Assembly: GCF_013778305.1 (NCBI RefSeq)
Contig: NZ_JACEIC010000002.1
Location: 3,311,669-3,375,668, forward strand
Direction: 5' to 3'
DNA length: 64,000 nucleotides
From: Nocardioides agri
GTDB lineage: Bacteria > Actinomycetota > Actinomycetes > Propionibacteriales > Nocardioidaceae
Part shown: piece by piece, positions 35,716-45,010 of the stretch
How positions within the stretch are numbered: the stretch's first letter is position 1
Layout of the letters: the number at the start of each line of letters is the position of its first letter
Made by a program: the position numbers and the translations under genes
The notes under the pieces: generated by a model
The model's input: the letters and a program-made list of their open reading frames with translations, nothing else
The model's database searches: none
Told to the model about the DNA's origin: nothing

Positions 35716-35738
35716 ACCCGGCGATTCTCCCGGTCCGA
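35716..35738 (+). promoter_or_regulatory. Leader motif copy 7 (upstream of 55-residue protein gene)
   Basis: ACCCGGCGA, TTCTC, CCGGTCCGA. Ends 80 bases before the ATG at 35818, the same spacing as copies 3 and 4. A second block CGTGGAACTCATCACCGGCA at 35759 resembles that after copy 3. Confidence 0.45.
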
Positions 35739-35817
35739 CGGAGAGTCATCCGCGACAGCGTGGAACTCATCACCGGCAGCCACCACAGGCGGTCACCAGG
35801 ACCAGGAGATGAGCCCC

Positions 35818-35985
35818 ATGTCGTACATCATCGAAGAGGAGACCGGCACCTACACCGGGACCCGGCACCCCCACAACGGCTACTACGCCGGCGACTTCAG
35901 CCGCAATCCCGTGGCCACCCCGCAGCAGCTGGCGACGATCGCCAGAATGCGCCCCCCGTCGGCCCTGCCGACGTCGGCCTCCTGA
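35818..35985 (+). CDS. Small hypothetical protein
   Basis: A 55-residue soluble protein: MSYIIEEETGTYTGTRHPHN followed by an aromatic GYYAGDFSRN and an Ala/Pro tail. AGGAG lies nine bases before the ATG at 35818 (an ATG nine bases upstream is too close to that site). It has no known domain. Presence of leader motif copy 7 links it to the other genes of the block. Confidence 0.55.
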   Translation: MSYIIEEETGTYTGTRHPHNGYYAGDFSRNPVATPQQLATIARMRPPSALPTSAS

Positions 35986-36187
35986 GCAGATGTATGAGCT
36001 GTCGACCGCACTCGATGCGCCCGCACGTCTCCCGGGACCCGCGTCCTCCGCGACCCGAACCACCCGTCCCCCCCTCGTGCAGGGCGCCTGGGTGCCAACT
36101 TCGACCGTGACCGTTCGGGTCTGAGCTGGGGAGCTCGGCGGGGGTAGCGTGCCTGGCATGACGTGACCGGCAAGGCAGGAGACCACC

Positions 36188-37168
36188 ATGAAGGTGCTCT
36201 GGCAGAGTCAGTACGGCGGCCCCGAGACTCTCACCGTCCGCGAGGCGCCCCATCCCGTCCCTGGCAGCGGCGAGGTGCTCGTCCGCGTGCGAGCCGCGAG
36301 CATCGACCTCGGCACCCGTCACCTGATGACCGGCCTGCCGCTGGTGATGCGGCCCGTCACCGGCCTGCGTGCCCCCCGTCAGCACGTCCCCGGCCGCGCA
36401 TTCGCCGGCGTGGTCGAGACCGTCGGCGAGGACGTCGTCGGGTTCGCGACCGGCGACGAGGTCTACGGCACCACCTCGGGTTCCCTGGCCGACCTCGTCG
36501 CGGCGCGCGAGGACAAGATCGCGGCCAAGCCTGCGAGCCTCGACTTCGCCAGTGCCGCTGCCATGCCCGTGTCGGCGGTCACCGCGCTTCAGGGACTGCG
36601 TGACGTCGGCCGACTCGAGGCCGGCCAATCGGTTCTGGTGATCGGCGCGTCCGGAGGTGTGGGGACCTACGCCGTCCAGTTGGCCCGTGCGCTCGGCGCC
36701 GGCCGGGTCGACGCGGTCTGCAGCGGCGCGAAGGCCGACCTGGTCCGCAGGCTCGGCGCCGACGACGTCATCGACTACACCCAGACCGAGCCGGGTGCGG
36801 ACGGGCGCCGCTGGGACCTGGTGCTCGACATCGCCGGAAATCGCGCGGTCGCCGCCCTGCGGCGCCTGCTGACCGAGCGCGGCACCGTCGTGTTCGTCGG
36901 CGGCGAAGGTGGCGGCCGCTGGCTCGGCGGCATGGAGCGTCAACTGGGAGCAGCCGCTCTCTCACCGCTGGTCCGTCACCGGCTCGCGATGTACGTCGCT
37001 CGCGAGAACGGCAGCGACCTGGCGACGCTCGGTGAGTTCGCCGATGCCAAGCAGCTCACCTCGGTCGTCGACGGCCCCTATCCGTTCGAGGAAGCCGCCC
37101 GCGCCATCGCACGGCTCGACGCCGGCGCGGCGGTGGGCAAGGTGGTGATCACCGTCGACGACGCCTGA
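36188..37168 (+). CDS. Quinone oxidoreductase-like MDR family protein
   Basis: A 326-residue zinc-independent medium-chain dehydrogenase/reductase. GroES-like N-domain (VLWQSQYGGPETLTV, HVPGRAFAGVVETVG), NAD(P)H-binding loop VLVIGASGGVGTYAVQLA, and C-terminal YPFEEAARAIARLDAGAAVGKVV. Zinc-binding Cys residues are absent, as in NADPH:quinone reductases. It likely reduces quinones or enones as part of oxidative or electrophile stress defence. It stands alone, with its own ribosome site (AAGGCAGGAG). Confidence 0.9.
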   Translation: MKVLWQSQYGGPETLTVREAPHPVPGSGEVLVRVRAASIDLGTRHLMTGLPLVMRPVTGLRAPRQHVPGRAFAGVVETVGEDVVGFATGDEVYGTTSGSLADLVAAREDKIAAKPASLDFASAAAMPVSAVTALQGLRDVGRLEAGQSVLVIGASGGVGTYAVQLARALGAGRVDAVCSGAKADLVRRLGADDVIDYTQTEPGADGRRWDLVLDIAGNRAVAALRRLLTERGTVVFVGGEGGGRWLGGMERQLGAAALSPLVRHRLAMYVARENGSDLATLGEFADAKQLTSVVDGPYPFEEAARAIARLDAGAAVGKVVITVDDA

Positions 37169-37297
37169 ACCGGACTGATCCCGGAAAGGAGAACCACTCC
37201 GCAGGGCCGGCGGCCGGCGTCATCGTGCTGGATCCGTGTCAACCTGACGGATGCTCGTGCGTCCTGTCCAGTGATGACCGAGCGTAGGGGGTCCGTC

Positions 37298-37828
37298 ATG
37301 GTGGATCGGGAGGGTTGGGAGGCATTCGACTCGCCCGCGACACCCCGCGCCGCCGTGAGCGAGCTCTTCCACGTCCACTACAGGCGCCTGGTCGGTCTGG
37401 CCGGGCTGATGGTCGACAGTCGCGAGACGGCCGAAGAGGTCGTGCAGGACAGCTTCGAATCGCTCTATCGCAACTGGTCCCGGCTTCGCGATCCGCAGGC
37501 TGCGGTGGAGTACCTGAACCGGAGCGTGGTCAACGGATCCCGGTCCCACCTGCGGCACCGGAGGACCGTCCGTGCGGTCGAGCTGCCCGAGGCGGACGTC
37601 GTACCCTCCGCCGAGGCGCGGGGAGTGGACCTGAGCCGCCATCGGGACCTGGCCGCGGCGGTCCGCCAGCTGCCTCGCCGACAACGCGAGGTGATGGTCC
37701 TGCGCTACTTCCTCGACCTCTCCGAGCTCGAGATCGCGGCCTGGCTCGGCGTCAGCCCGGGCTCGGTGAAGCGCCACGCCTCACGAGCCATCGATTCCCT
37801 TCGCAAGCGGATGGAGGCCTGGGCATGA
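37298..37828 (+). CDS. SigE-family ECF RNA polymerase sigma factor
   Basis: A 176-residue ECF sigma factor. Region 2 is at about residues 18-85 (LFHVHYRRLVGLAGLMVDSR, AEEVVQDSFESLYRNW), region 4 at about 110-170 (AAAVRQLPRRQREVMVLRYF and LGVSPGSVKRHASRAIDSLR). The ATG at 37298 follows AGGGGG by seven bases; earlier starts add only nine residues. Its stop overlaps the next gene by four bases, and that gene encodes a single-pass membrane protein, the usual arrangement of a sigma and its anti-sigma. Confidence 0.9.
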   Translation: MVDREGWEAFDSPATPRAAVSELFHVHYRRLVGLAGLMVDSRETAEEVVQDSFESLYRNWSRLRDPQAAVEYLNRSVVNGSRSHLRHRRTVRAVELPEADVVPSAEARGVDLSRHRDLAAAVRQLPRRQREVMVLRYFLDLSELEIAAWLGVSPGSVKRHASRAIDSLRKRMEAWA

Positions 37829-38664
37829 CCGAGTTCGAGCTCAGCCTCGCCGAGGCGTTGCGGAACGAAGCAGAGGAGATCGCCATGCGCACCGACCAGC
37901 AGTTGGCAACCGAGGAGCTGAACGTCAGGCTCGACCGTGCCGACCGAGCGAACCGCCGGCGACACATGTGGTACGCCGCTGGCGCCGCTGCAGTAGCCGC
38001 GCTCGTCGTGGTGGCAGCCGTCGTGTTCTCGCAGGAGGCATCACGGACCGATGGGGTGGGACCGACCACTCCCGACACCCCTGAGTCCGGTGTCCCGTAC
38101 GCGGCGACGTTCCTGCGGCCACCCGCCGAGCTCGTGCTGCCCTCGTGGACCCAGCACGCGGACGGCGAACCGGTGGGGACCGCAGCCCTCTTCGAGGAGG
38201 CGTCGTGTGCGGGTCTCGGCGGTGCGTCGCCCTGTCCGAGCGATGCCGACCTCAAGCTCCGGCTCTTCACGCTGCGCTACTTCTATCCGGGCGGCGGGCG
38301 CTCGGTCGTTCAGTACCCGTCATACTCGGAGTACGTGGCAGCCATCGAGTCCCTGGAACCTGCGGGCATCGCCACGATCACGGACCAGTCGACCCTGACC
38401 GTGGGTGGCCGTCCCGCCACGGCCATCTCCCTCGAGGTGCTGCGTGATGCACCGGGGGCGGTCTCCTGCCCGTTCCCGGAAACGCCGGCTGAGAGTTGTG
38501 CGCCCCTCATCGCGGGTCGCGCCGTCCGGATGGCGGTCGTCAACCAGCGGGCGGAGGGCCTCCCGCCAACCGTGTTCTACCTCTCCCTCAACGGCGATGC
38601 ACCGGATCGGGCAGACCGGTTCGCCGAGTTCGACACGATGCTGGACACGGTTGCCTGGGACTGA
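37825..38664 (+). CDS. Single-pass membrane protein, probable anti-sigma partner
   Basis: A 279-residue protein. Residues 1-47 are cytoplasmic and include an acidic amphipathic helix; a transmembrane helix spans about 48-68 (MWYAAGAAAVAALVVVAAVVF); about 210 residues lie outside, with four cysteines (EEASCAGLGGASPC; VSCPF; ESCAP). There is no zinc-binding HxxxCxxC motif, so it is not a ZAS anti-sigma. Overlap with the sigma gene supports regulation of that sigma by membrane tethering. The sensed signal is unknown. Confidence 0.75.
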   Translation: MTEFELSLAEALRNEAEEIAMRTDQQLATEELNVRLDRADRANRRRHMWYAAGAAAVAALVVVAAVVFSQEASRTDGVGPTTPDTPESGVPYAATFLRPPAELVLPSWTQHADGEPVGTAALFEEASCAGLGGASPCPSDADLKLRLFTLRYFYPGGGRSVVQYPSYSEYVAAIESLEPAGIATITDQSTLTVGGRPATAISLEVLRDAPGAVSCPFPETPAESCAPLIAGRAVRMAVVNQRAEGLPPTVFYLSLNGDAPDRADRFAEFDTMLDTVAWD

Positions 38665-38738
38665 TCAGCGGACCCGCACGGCTGCAGATCCTGATGCGTC
38701 GCCGGCAACGTCGGGCAGATGCACGGGGTCGACGAGAG

Positions 38739-38778
38739 GTCATACGGACGGTGGGAGCGGACGCACCGTCCGTATGAC
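38739..38778. terminator. 15-bp inverted repeat after the sigma operon
   Basis: GTCATACGGACGGTG pairs perfectly with CACCGTCCGTATGAC around a ten-base loop. It lies 75 bases after the anti-sigma stop codon. No T-run follows, so it may be a terminator of the GC-rich type or a binding site for a dimeric protein upstream of the methyltransferase gene (38905). Confidence 0.45.
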
Positions 38779-38904
38779 GTCCCGCGGCGTGCATCCGCAT
38801 CTCGGCATGGGCGGACGCCTCCCTCGAAAAGCAGTGGTCCGCACGGGACCCCGTGGCTGTACTGGATGTCCGTCTGTTGTCGACGAGTTGATCGAGGTGG
38901 TCTG

Positions 38905-39660
38905 GTGACGGGCTACGGTGCATTGGCAGAGGTCTACGAGTGGCTCATCTCGGATGCGAGGCTCACACCCGCCGAGTTCGTCGCGACCTTCGATGACGTC
39001 ATCGAACCACTGCCGACAGCCGCAGCAGTCCTCGATTGCGCGTGCGGTACCGGGCAGCTGGCGGTCGGGCTCGCCGGTCTCGGCATGCAGGTCGTTGCGA
39101 CCGACGCCAGTGAAGCGATGGTTCGTCGGACTGGAGAGCTTGCACAGGAGTTCGGTGTCTCGCTGCGGACGGTTCGAGCCGCCTGGGATGAGTTGCCCGG
39201 CCACTTCGACGACGCCAGCTTCGACATGGTGTTCTGCGTCGGCAACTCCTTGCACCACGCGGAGGGTGCGAGCGGCCGGATGGCTGCGTTGCAGTCGATG
39301 TCACGGCTGCTGCGTCGCGGAGGACACGTGGTTCTGACCTCCCGCACCTGGGAGCTCGTGCGCGCCGGCGGCTCCCGGTTGGACATCCGTGACCGAGTGG
39401 TTCACCGGAACGGCCGCGATGCCGTCGTGATCTATCGCTGGGAAATAGCGCCGCGGTGGGAGCACGAGCACCACATCGAGATTGCTGTCGCGGAAGTAGG
39501 AGAGGACAGGTCGGTCCTGGTCCACTCCGAGCGGCTGTCGTCGTGGCCGTACCGGTACGACGAACTTGTCTCGGAGTTGCACAGCGTCGGACTGGGTGTC
39601 GAGCAGAGCACGTTCGACCCAGAGGTCGAGGGGTACCGGGTGGTGGCGACCAAGGAGTAG
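38905..39660 (+). CDS. Class I SAM-dependent methyltransferase
   Basis: A 251-residue methyltransferase. SAM-binding motif I is AVLDCACGTGQLAVGLA (about residue 43), with the acidic end of strand two in VVATDASEAM, then FDMVFCVGNSLHHA and RLLRRGGHVVLTSRTWE. The glycine-N-methyltransferase-like spacing and a C-terminal beta region (YRWEIAPRWEHEHHIEIAV) are present. Substrate unknown. The GTG at 38905 follows GAGGTGG. It precedes the glycosyltransferase gene by 200 bases, so it may belong to the same modification cluster. Confidence 0.88.
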   Translation: MTGYGALAEVYEWLISDARLTPAEFVATFDDVIEPLPTAAAVLDCACGTGQLAVGLAGLGMQVVATDASEAMVRRTGELAQEFGVSLRTVRAAWDELPGHFDDASFDMVFCVGNSLHHAEGASGRMAALQSMSRLLRRGGHVVLTSRTWELVRAGGSRLDIRDRVVHRNGRDAVVIYRWEIAPRWEHEHHIEIAVAEVGEDRSVLVHSERLSSWPYRYDELVSELHSVGLGVEQSTFDPEVEGYRVVATKE

Positions 39661-39859
39661 ACCCCGCCACGCCTTCCGACGCCGACGCGAACAGCCCGCT
39701 ACCAAAGGCTCGGAAGCGGATTGATCGCGTCCGCCCGCCTCCGATGCGTAGGCTGCAAGTCGCGCTTCGTCTCGTGCGGGGCCGCGCGACCTCGCAGGCC
39801 GCGGGGGTGCGGACCCGGCCGGCCGCCACCGTCTACCGAGTTGCAGTAGGAGGTTCGCC

Positions 39860-41084
39860 ATCTCCGCACCACCGCAGCAGCTCGGGGCGATCTTCGTCTC
39901 GATCGCGGCGTACCGCGAGCCTGAGCTCGTCCCGACCGTCCTCGACTGTCTGGACAAGGCGCAGTACCCGGAGCGACTGCGCTTCGGCATCTGCTGGCAG
40001 CACACTCCCGACGAGACACTGCCCGAGTGGATGAGCGGCGAGCAGTTCCGCGTCATCGATGTCGACGCTGGCGCGAGCGAGGGGGCCAATTGGGCCCGGG
40101 CGCAGGTGGAGAGCCGCTGGCAGGACGAGGAGTGGTATCTGCAGCTGGATGCACACCACCGGTTCAGCAGGGGGTGGGATGTCCTCCTCGAGACGGACAT
40201 CGCGCGCACCGGTAGCGACCGGCCCGTACTGACGACGTACGGGCCGCCGTACTCGCCGGGAGTCGAGACGAGCCTCGACGAGCCCATGAGCATGGCGTTC
40301 CGGGAGTTCACCCCCGACGGCCTCGCGATGTTCATGCCGTCCCCCGTGCCCGACTGGAGGGATCGCACCTCCCTTCGTCCGGCGCGTTTCGCCTCCGCGC
40401 ACCTGCTGTTCGCACCCGGCAGCTTCATTGCCGACGTGCCGTCCGACCCAGACCTCTACTTCACCGGCGACGAGGGGATCCTCGCGGTCCGTGCGTACAC
40501 CCACGGCTACGACCTCTTCGAACCGTCGCGGGTCGTCGTGTGGCACCAGTACGTGCGCACCGGCCAACCCAAGCACTGGGACGACCACCTCGGCGAAGCC
40601 GCGCGCCCCGCCTGGTACGAGCTCGACGAGACGAGCCGCGCGAAGATGCGACGCATCGTCACTGAAGGCCACGGACTGGGGCTGGGTACGGCGCGCACGC
40701 TGGCCGACTACGAGGTGTACGCCGGCATCAGCTTCCGGCATCGCGTGGTGCAGGAGTACACGCGCCGCAACCTCGACGCGCCCAACCCTCCGGCTGATCC
40801 CGACTGGCCGTGCGACGTGATCCGTCCGGAGCGCGTTCCAGGGATCACGTGGGAGAGTTCGGGCGATCGTCACGTTGCCAGCGTTCCTGGGCCGCCCTCA
40901 GGCAGGCGGGAGCTCAACAGCTCGGGCGCCCTGCTCGTCGAGCTTGCCGACGGACGGCACACGGTGCGGGAGATTGCCGGCTACCTCCGGGCGACCCATC
41001 GGCTCGATGACGACCCGACACCCGCCACGCTCGACTTCTACACTGAGGCTTGCAGCGCCGGCCTCGTCATGTGGGAGGACCACC

Positions 41085-41092
<8 letters not shown>
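39860..41092 (+). CDS. GlcNAc-type glycosyltransferase with C-terminal PqqD-like domain
   Basis: A 410-residue protein. The N-terminal 300 residues match the GlcNAc (Skp1-type) glycosyltransferase family: IFVSIAAYREPELVPTVLDC, RLRFGICWQHTPDE, and the metal/nucleotide-sugar motif WYLQLDAHHRF. Residues about 320-410 look like a PqqD-type winged helix (LNSSGALLVELADGRHTVRE and the GLVMWED end), a peptide-binding fold. No ATG, GTG or TTG exists in frame between the upstream stop and the family's N-terminus; AGGAGG at 39848 is six bases before an ATC codon, which is taken as the start. It overlaps the next gene by eight bases. A downstream ATG (40031) would cut off catalytic sequence. Confidence 0.8.
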
Positions 41093-41666
<574 letters not shown>

Positions 41667-41775
41667 CCGACCTGCAAGACGCGCGTCTGCACGCGCAACA
41701 GCGGACGGTGCCGGGGCGCGTTCGATCGGGGCCAGGCGGAGCGGGTGCGGGGTCTAGCCTCCGAGGACGTTGCCT

Positions 41776-42216
41776 TCAGGTGCCGGCTCCCACGTAGCAG
41801 CGGGTGGCGCCGGCGTCGTGGTCGGCCGGCGGGACGTTGAGGACGAAGGTGTAGTCGTCCTCGAGGTGCCCCTGCACGTCAATGGTCTTCGTGGTCTTCG
41901 CCACCACGCGCTCGGTTTCTGCGTTGCGCACACCTGCGAGGAGTGTCACCTCGGTCTTGTTGACGGTGGTGGCGTCGAGGTGAGCTCGAATGGTCATCGT
42001 CCCGGCTGCGGCGTCGTAGTCGCACGGCTCGTCGGCTGGGGAGGCCAGGTCGAAGATGATCGCGTCGGTCCGGGCATCGCGGAAAGTCATCTGGGACACG
42101 ACCAGCATCGCGGCAGCGAACAGAACGACCGCGATGACGACGAAGACGGCGTACGTTCGCGCTGTGATCCCGGGCCTTTTCGCGTCTCTGACTCCGGGAA
42201 TCTTCTGACCTGTCAC
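41776..42216 (-). CDS. Membrane-anchored hypothetical protein
   Basis: A 146-residue protein with one transmembrane helix at about residues 23-42 ([19 protein letters not shown]) and an outer beta-rich domain of about 100 residues ([31 protein letters not shown]) with two Cys (DEPCDYD and TRCYVG) likely to form a disulphide. No family recognised. GTG start at 42216. It is convergent with the Thr-Pro protein gene and lies 110 bases from it. Confidence 0.65.
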
Positions 42217-42251
42217 CGTGCACCCCTGTCCTCACCACCGAGCGGTGGCAC

Positions 42252-42413
42252 TCAGTATCGACACGAACCCGGTCGCGTGCAGGGCGATCCGGCAGAGATC
42301 TTCCCGGCATGGCGCGGCGTTTGTTCGCAGACCTCGCAGAGCTCTCGGGAAGCCACGATCGCGCCGTCGGCCAGTGGGTTCGGGTGGTAGGTGAAGTGGG
42401 GAAGTGCCGCCTC
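42252..42413 (-). pseudogene. Fragment of a CbrC (UPF0167)-type gene
   Basis: A frame without a start codon reads LPHFTYHPNPLADGAIVASR then ELCEVCEQ and ends SPCTRPGSCRY. The FxYHPDPLATG...C..C pattern is the N-terminus of CbrC/UPF0167 proteins, which are about 180 residues long. Only some 50 codons remain, so it is a remnant. The assignment rests on motif memory. Confidence 0.4.
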
Positions 42414-42833
42414 ATGGGTCCTCGACGTGTCGCTCGCCTGCACCACGATCCCAGCCGGAGGTCCGCGAGGTGGGATCACTTGGTCGAGAGCGTGGTCCCT
42501 GCGAGGCCAGCGGCCCACTCGATGGACATGCACCGGCAACGAGACAGTCGGCGGCACACGTCCTGGCGGACGACGGGACGTCATCGAGGGCTGCGTCGGC
42601 TCACGCTGGGTACGGCGTGCGCCGTTCTGGTGTCGCTCCTCGGCCTGAAGGCGGTGGGACCTCGGGGTCATCCGCACAGGCCACCCAGGGAATTTGTGCT
42701 CCGTCGACAGACGGTTAGCCTCATACCACAGAGCGTGCAAGGTGCACGGGCCCACCCCAGCCACTGCAGACGTTGACCACTTCAGGCGAAGTCACCCGGT
42801 CATCGCGAAGGGACAGACTGTGAGGCCCACGTC
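42414..42833 (+). other. Intergenic stretch, nothing recognised
   Basis: About 420 bases upstream of the kinase gene. Bases 42784-42808 have a faint likeness to the leader motif of the resistance block but the match is too weak to call. Confidence 0.4.
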
Positions 42834-43793
42834 GTGAACCGGCTGCAGCCAGGACTCGTTCTCGGCCGTCGTTACCGGCTCGACGGACGCATCGCTTCAG
42901 GTGGCATGGGCGACGTCTGGGCGGCGAAGGACGACGTCCTGCAGCGGATGGTCGCGGTCAAGGTGATGCGCCCCAACCCTGACCACGAGGAGTTGTTCGC
43001 CCTTCGCTTCCGTGACGAGGCGCTTCACTCCGCCAGGCTGATCCACACCAATATCGCCACTGTCTTCGACTACGGCGAGGACGATGGTCTGGCGTTCCTG
43101 GTCATGGAGCTCGTGGACGGCAAGCCACTGTCGCAGCTGATCCGCGAACGCGGTTCACTCCCCGCCGACCAGGTGCGCTCCGTGATGGGCCAGTGCGCGT
43201 TGGCGCTCGGCGTCGCGCATGCCGCCAAGCTGGTGCATCGCGACGTCAAACCGGCCAACATCCTGGTCCGCGAGGACGGCCTCGTGAAGCTCACCGATTT
43301 CGGCATCGCCAGGGCCGTGGATGCCTCGGGGCACACCCGCGCCGGGGACCTGGTCGGAACGCCGTCGTACCTCAGCCCGGAGCAGGCGTTGGGCCGGCCA
43401 GCGACCGGTGCCTCCGACCTGTACGCCCTGGGAGTCGTGGGCCACGAGATGCTCTGCGGGTCCAAGCCGTTCGACAAGCCGACGCCAGTCGCGACCGCGA
43501 TGAGCCACCTCCACGAGGCGCCGCCGCCGCTGCCCGACGACGCGCCGGAGGCTCTGACCGGCGTGATCGAGGATCTGCTCGCCAAGGACCCAGCGGACCG
43601 GCCGGCGAACGCTCGGGCCGTTGCGGTCCGTCTCGGACTCGCCGATCACGAGATCATGGGGCTGGCCCTCGGCCTGGCGCAAGCGGTCTACGGGGAGTCG
43701 GCGCTGGAGGAGGACTCGGCACCTGCGGAGAGGCCGATGCCCGAGCCGACGGCAACCATCGCCGTCGACCAAGCTGCGCTCCTCGAGGACTAG
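42834..43793 (+). CDS. Soluble Ser/Thr protein kinase (PknB type)
   Basis: A 319-residue kinase. Glycine loop IASGGMGDVWAA, Lys in VAVKVMRP, catalytic loop LVHRDVKPANIL, DFG in KLTDFGIARA, and the activation segment end GTPSYLSPEQ. The C-terminal 60 residues are acidic. There is no transmembrane helix or PASTA region, so it is a cytoplasmic kinase. The GTG start at 42834 places the first strand 8 residues in. No substrate or phosphatase gene is adjacent. Confidence 0.93.
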   Translation: MNRLQPGLVLGRRYRLDGRIASGGMGDVWAAKDDVLQRMVAVKVMRPNPDHEELFALRFRDEALHSARLIHTNIATVFDYGEDDGLAFLVMELVDGKPLSQLIRERGSLPADQVRSVMGQCALALGVAHAAKLVHRDVKPANILVREDGLVKLTDFGIARAVDASGHTRAGDLVGTPSYLSPEQALGRPATGASDLYALGVVGHEMLCGSKPFDKPTPVATAMSHLHEAPPPLPDDAPEALTGVIEDLLAKDPADRPANARAVAVRLGLADHEIMGLALGLAQAVYGESALEEDSAPAERPMPEPTATIAVDQAALLED

Positions 43794-43983
43794 TTCGCCA
43801 CCTTCGGGCCAGGCTCGCCAGATCCCGTCAACACCAGCACGCCTCGGCAGACAGGCCCGGGCCGGCCCACCCCTGCACACGATGCTCACGGCCTGCAGAA
43901 CGTCCGCGTGGCAGACGCGCGCAACGAGCGCCGGGCCGGCGTGACCCTGAACCTGCGGCGATCGATCTGGCCGCTCCAACCCG

Positions 43984-44922
43984 TCAGGTCTCGAAGTCCA
44001 CGACGTCGTGCTCCAGCCAGGTGTCGACCTTCGCGGACTGCAGCGTCAGCTCGTAGACGAGCTCACGCTCTTGCTCGGCCTCGCTCATGCCGTCGACGTA
44101 GCCCGGCACTTGAGCTCGGTAGAGCTCGACCACGTCGGTGAATGAGAGCGTCGAGCGCCGGATCCTCAGTCGGTTGGTACTGATGGCTGCGCCGGACTCC
44201 GTGGGCAGGGTGACCAGCGCGACCTTGCCTCCGTCGAGCTCGTGGACCTTCGGGCCTTCGGGCGCCGTTGTCACGAGCCACACCCCTGGTCGGTCGGTCC
44301 TGACGAAGCGCATCGTGCGGCTCGAGGGGTGTCCCATCTCGTCCGTGCTCGAGAGGATGACCGTGTTCGTCTGGGCGGCGACGTCGTTGAACCGCTCGCG
44401 CGCTCGCGCGGCGAACACTGCGCTCTCGTGCCTTCTCTCCTGTGCGAAGGCGAGGGCCGCCGCCACCGAGTCGAAGCGGCCCTCCGACTCGATGAAGTAC
44501 AGGATCTGCGGGACATAGGCGGAGATGTCCTCTCCGCGGTAGTAGAACTGCAGCCACCTGCGGCCGGCGTGCAGGTCGCCGCTGTACTTCTCGCGGAGGC
44601 GGCTCTCCTCGCGTGCGAGGAGCCACCGGCCTCGGGACGTTTCCCACACGTGCTCTCCCAGCAGCGCCCCGCCGAACGCCCCTGCCGCGATGACCGGGAG
44701 TGCCCGTCCCCACCGGGTCGGGGCGGGGTCGATCCAGGCGACGAGGACGACCAGTCCTGTGACGGCTGCCGAGAACGCCAGGGCCGCCAGGATCGACATG
44801 ATCGTCCGGTACCGCCGGACTCGGTAGTGGATGGCGTCGGCGGCTCGTTCCCGGCGCTTGAGGTGGAGCTCGCGCTGCTTCATGTTGGCGAGGAGCTTCT
44901 CGTCTTCGGGCGACAACGACAT
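43984..44922 (-). CDS. Membrane protein with C-terminal PNPOx-like domain
   Basis: A 312-residue protein. An N-terminal charged helix (EDEKLLANMKQRELHLKRRE) precedes two transmembrane helices (about residues 41-63 and 72-90). The C-terminal half (about residues 165-310) has split-barrel features of the pyridoxamine phosphate oxidase superfamily: TNTVILSSTDEMGHPSSRTM, VWLVTTAPEGPKVHEL, VVELYRAQVPGYVDG. A general stress or redox sensor role is possible. It is the third gene of a run after the GT2 synthase (gap of 88 bases), so it may act on the same surface polymer. Membrane fusion of this domain is unusual. Confidence 0.7.
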   Translation of the reverse strand: MSLSPEDEKLLANMKQRELHLKRRERAADAIHYRVRRYRTIMSILAALAFSAAVTGLVVLVAWIDPAPTRWGRALPVIAAGAFGGALLGEHVWETSRGRWLLAREESRLREKYSGDLHAGRRWLQFYYRGEDISAYVPQILYFIESEGRFDSVAAALAFAQERRHESAVFAARARERFNDVAAQTNTVILSSTDEMGHPSSRTMRFVRTDRPGVWLVTTAPEGPKVHELDGGKVALVTLPTESGAAISTNRLRIRRSTLSFTDVVELYRAQVPGYVDGMSEAEQERELVYELTLQSAKVDTWLEHDVVDFET

Positions 44923-45010
44923 CAGCCGGCTCCCCCCACGCGACCTTCGCTGCTCGCACCCGTTCGGGCCGACGTCCGAAGCGCCTCCCGGGCGCCGGCA
45001 GGTGGTGACA

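Noticed and set aside
42309..42776. 155-codon plus frame with a hydrophobic stretch (LTLGTACAVLVSLLGL)
   Set aside because: No ribosome site, very high Arg/His content, and the opposite strand carries a recognisable CbrC fragment.
42784..42808. Possible eighth leader motif upstream of the Ser/Thr kinase
   Set aside because: Only a short GGCGAAGTCACCCGG-like match with wrong half-site spacing.
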